Positions 5,940-7,400 of a stretch of DNA of 7,400 nucleotides are shown one piece after another (the stretch's first letter is position 1; every line of letters starts with the position of its first letter). The position numbers were made by a program, and so were the translations under genes. The stretch is from Oscillospiraceae bacterium (GTDB lineage: Bacteria; Bacillota; Clostridia; Oscillospirales; Ruminococcaceae), in the NCBI GenBank assembly GCA_017394565.1, contig JAFPXW010000406.1, positions 1 through 7,400 on the forward strand, given 5' to 3'. The notes beneath the pieces were generated by a model. That model did no database searches. It saw only the letters and a program-made list of their open reading frames with translations, and was not told where the DNA came from.

Positions 5940-5960
5940 GGTTTCGTTTTCTTGGCACAA
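5895..5960 (-). promoter_or_regulatory. Candidate promoters of the ftsE operon
   Basis: Two weak sigma-A-like pairs are seen on the minus strand. One has TCGACA (5917-5922), 16 bases, then TACAAG (5895-5900). The other has TTGTGC (5955-5960), 16 bases, then TACAAT (5933-5938). The first has the better -35 and the second the better -10. Both lie after the stem-loop that ends the regulator gene and before ftsE. Neither is strong, and the choice is a guess. Confidence 0.3.
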
Positions 5961-5964
5961 AACA

Positions 5965-6009
5965 TTTGCCTGACCTCCCACCTCTGTGAAAGGCAGGATT
6001 TCAGGCAAA
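5965..6009 (-). terminator. Stem-loop after the regulator gene
   Basis: TTTGCCTGA (5965-5973) and TCAGGCAAA (6001-6009) form a perfect 9-bp stem around a 27-base loop that can pair partly within itself. On the minus strand the stem is followed by TGTTTTGTG, only a short T-run, so it may be a weak terminator or an attenuator between the regulator and ftsE. It starts 24 bases after the regulator stop codon. Confidence 0.55.
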
Positions 6010-6032
6010 AAATGTCATAAAATTGGTGAAAA

Positions 6033-7118
6033 TCAGAACTTGGTGGGGTTTGCCTGCAAGTATTTCTTTACCATAAGGGCGATCTTGAAGATGATCGCAT
6101 GATCAAACTCACGCAGGTCAAGACCTGTCAGCTTCTTGATCTTCTCCAGTCTGTATACCAGCGTATTTCTGTGAACGAACAGCTTTCGGGAGGTTTCCGA
6201 AACGTTCAGGTTGTTCTCGAAGAACTTCTGGATGGTGAACAGCGTCTCGTGGTCGAGGGACTCGATGCTGCCGCGCTTGAAGACCTCATGCAGGAACGTC
6301 TCGCACAGGGTGGTCGGCAGATGGTAGATCAGGCGTGCGATGCCGAGGTTGTCGTAGCTGACGATGATCTTGTCGGTGTCGAACACCTTGCCGACTTCGA
6401 GGGCGGTCTGGGCTTCCTTGAAGGAGCGTGCGAGATCCTTGACGCTGGTCACAGCCGTACCGATGCCGACATTGACGCGGGTATAGAACTCGCTGGACAG
6501 GGTATCGGCGATGGAGCGTGCGAGCTTTTCTAGGTCCTTGGAATCCACGCTGGACTTGATCTCCTTGACGAGGACGATGTCGCTCTCGGTGATATTGAAG
6601 ACGAAGTCCTTGTTCTTGTCGGGGAACAGGTTCTGGATGACATCGTAAGCGGAAATATCATTGCTCGACACGATGCGGATGAGCAGAACGACGCGGCTGA
6701 TCTCCGCATTGAAGTGCAGCTCACGCGCCTTGATGACGATATCGCCGGGGAGCACGTTATCGAGGACAACGTTCTTGATGAAGTTGTTGCGGTCGTACTT
6801 CTCGTCGTAATACTGCTTGATATTGGAAAGGGTGATGGCGAGGATGGACGCATACTTGGATGCAGTTTCGTCCGTGCCCTCTACAAACACCGCATAATCG
6901 GGCTTCTGGTGAGCGCCGAACGGCTTGTAGGTATAGCCGTCGCGGATGAAGATATCGTGGGTATCGCTGAGGTCCAGAGATACAAATTCGTTGGTCGTGC
7001 CGACCTTAGTGAGATCGCTGCAAGCGATGATGGTCGCGTTCTCGTCCACAACGCCGATGGTAGCGTCCATGGTATCGCGGATCTGATGTACCAGTCCCTG
7101 GAACAGTCTGTTGGACAT
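6033..7118 (-). CDS. PucR/CdaR-family transcriptional regulator
   Basis: The 361-residue cytoplasmic DNA-binding protein has an N-terminal sensor-like region (about 1-105, with VVDENATIIACSD, typical of PAS/GAF-like folds), a middle region matching the degenerate GGDEF-like domain of this family (about 135-250, without a catalytic GGDEF motif), and the C-terminal PucR-type helix-turn-helix (about 290-352). In the last, NLNVSETSRKLFVHRNTLVYRL is the recognition segment and TGLDLREFDHAI its usual continuation. Members often control sugar-diacid or purine use, but the ligand here cannot be read from sequence. The gene is upstream of ftsEX in the same direction and may regulate itself or the wall operon, which is inference. 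AAGGG (7129-7133) lies 10 bases before the ATG. No membrane segment is present. Confidence 0.87.
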   Translation of the reverse strand: MSNRLFQGLVHQIRDTMDATIGVVDENATIIACSDLTKVGTTNEFVSLDLSDTHDIFIRDGYTYKPFGAHQKPDYAVFVEGTDETASKYASILAITLSNIKQYYDEKYDRNNFIKNVVLDNVLPGDIVIKARELHFNAEISRVVLLIRIVSSNDISAYDVIQNLFPDKNKDFVFNITESDIVLVKEIKSSVDSKDLEKLARSIADTLSSEFYTRVNVGIGTAVTSVKDLARSFKEAQTALEVGKVFDTDKIIVSYDNLGIARLIYHLPTTLCETFLHEVFKRGSIESLDHETLFTIQKFFENNLNVSETSRKLFVHRNTLVYRLEKIKKLTGLDLREFDHAIIFKIALMVKKYLQANPTKF

Positions 7119-7191
7119 AAGCTAACTTCCCTTCTCGTTTTGATCGTTTTTGTGGTTTTTCACGAATCCTTTGAAAAATTCAACTAATCAA

Positions 7192-7200
7192 ATTGTAACA
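7192..7200 (-). promoter_or_regulatory. Candidate extended -10 promoter of the regulator
   Basis: TGTTACAAT on the minus strand is a TACAAT -10 box preceded by the TGN of an extended -10, in an AT-rich leader 74 bases before the ATG. No good -35 is seen at 16-18 bases, which an extended -10 can tolerate. GTAACA (7195-7200), which overlaps it, has an inverted copy TGTTAC at 7229-7234, a possible operator. Confidence 0.4.
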
Positions 7201-7378
7201 GAAAAATATTAATACAATATGAACGAAATGTTACTTTTCTTTATCTTTTAGTGAAAACGGCGAATAATTTGAAAAGTGTTTGGTAAATCGTCACAAAATC
7301 GGGTGGGATTCTGTAACCATCCCGTAACTTTTATGGTGCAAGTGGCACAAAGTGGGGGGCGCGGAGCGCCATGGCCCG
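7201..7378. other. Non-coding region upstream of the regulator
   Basis: I see no gene here. The part up to about 7300 is AT-rich and resembles an upstream promoter region. GGGAT (7305-7309) and ATCCC (7319-7323) form a small stem, GTGC/GCAC (7336-7348 region) another, and GGCGC (7358-7362) with GCGCC (7366-7370) a third with a GGA loop. None has a clear terminator tail. Confidence 0.5.
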
Positions 7379-7400
7379 CCCCCCCCCCCCCACCCCCCCG
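7379..7400. repeat. Poly-C tract at the window end
   Basis: Thirteen C (7379-7391), one A, seven C and a final G. This is unlike the rest of the window. It could be a real homopolymer, but an assembly or sequencing artefact at a contig end is more likely, for example false poly-G reads from two-colour chemistry read on the opposite strand. Confidence 0.75.

Noticed and set aside
7243..7400. Open minus-strand frame running in from the window end
   Set aside because: It is open only because the poly-C tract reads as Gly codons. It has no ribosome site, no motif, and ends in the AT-rich leader.

Overview
The window looks like the chromosome of a moderately GC-rich member of the Clostridia, with gene content and style that fit the Oscillospiraceae/Ruminococcaceae. 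The reasons are AGGAGG-type ribosome sites, the run of genes ftsE, ftsX, an M23 murein hydrolase and a carboxy-terminal processing protease, a PucR/CdaR-type regulator just upstream, and intergenic spaces filled with short palindromes and heptamer repeats. The lineage call is inference from gene content and not from a marker gene.

Layout. Positions 2-109 (+) hold the last 35 codons of an unidentified gene. Positions 110-440 are non-coding and carry a symmetrical repeat cassette: heptamer arrays in inverted orientation at both ends, several small hairpins, and a bidirectional terminator in the middle. Everything else is on the minus strand and reads from right to left: a CdaR/PucR-family regulator (7118-6033), a 198-base spacer with a stem-loop and candidate promoters, then ftsE (5834-5142), ftsX (5161-4256), a secreted coiled-coil M23 peptidase (4213-2744), a 161-bp MITE-like insertion (2583-2743), a membrane-anchored S41 protease (2504-1314) and an MscS-type channel (1295-441). 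Positions 7119-7400 are the leader of the regulator and end in a poly-C tract that is probably a contig-end artefact.

How the genes fit together. FtsE (ATPase) and FtsX (membrane subunit) form the ABC-like complex that controls peptidoglycan hydrolysis. In other bacteria its partner outside the membrane is a coiled-coil protein, either a hydrolase (PcsB, CwlO) or an activator (EnvC). The M23 protein encoded next is the obvious partner here, and its metal-binding residues are intact, so it is probably a hydrolase itself. The S41 protease could process or turn over cell-wall enzymes, and MscS relieves turgor, so the set reads as a cell-envelope operon. ftsE and ftsX overlap by 20 bases and the S41 and mscS genes are 18 bases apart. 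The M23 to S41 junction is interrupted by the MITE and a stem-loop, which may make the last two genes a partly separate unit.

I did not find a new defence, mobile or biosynthetic system. The most unusual items are the MITE whose target duplication coincides with the M23 stop codon and which is an imperfect palindrome over nearly its whole length, and the inverted heptamer cassette abutting the mscS stop codon.
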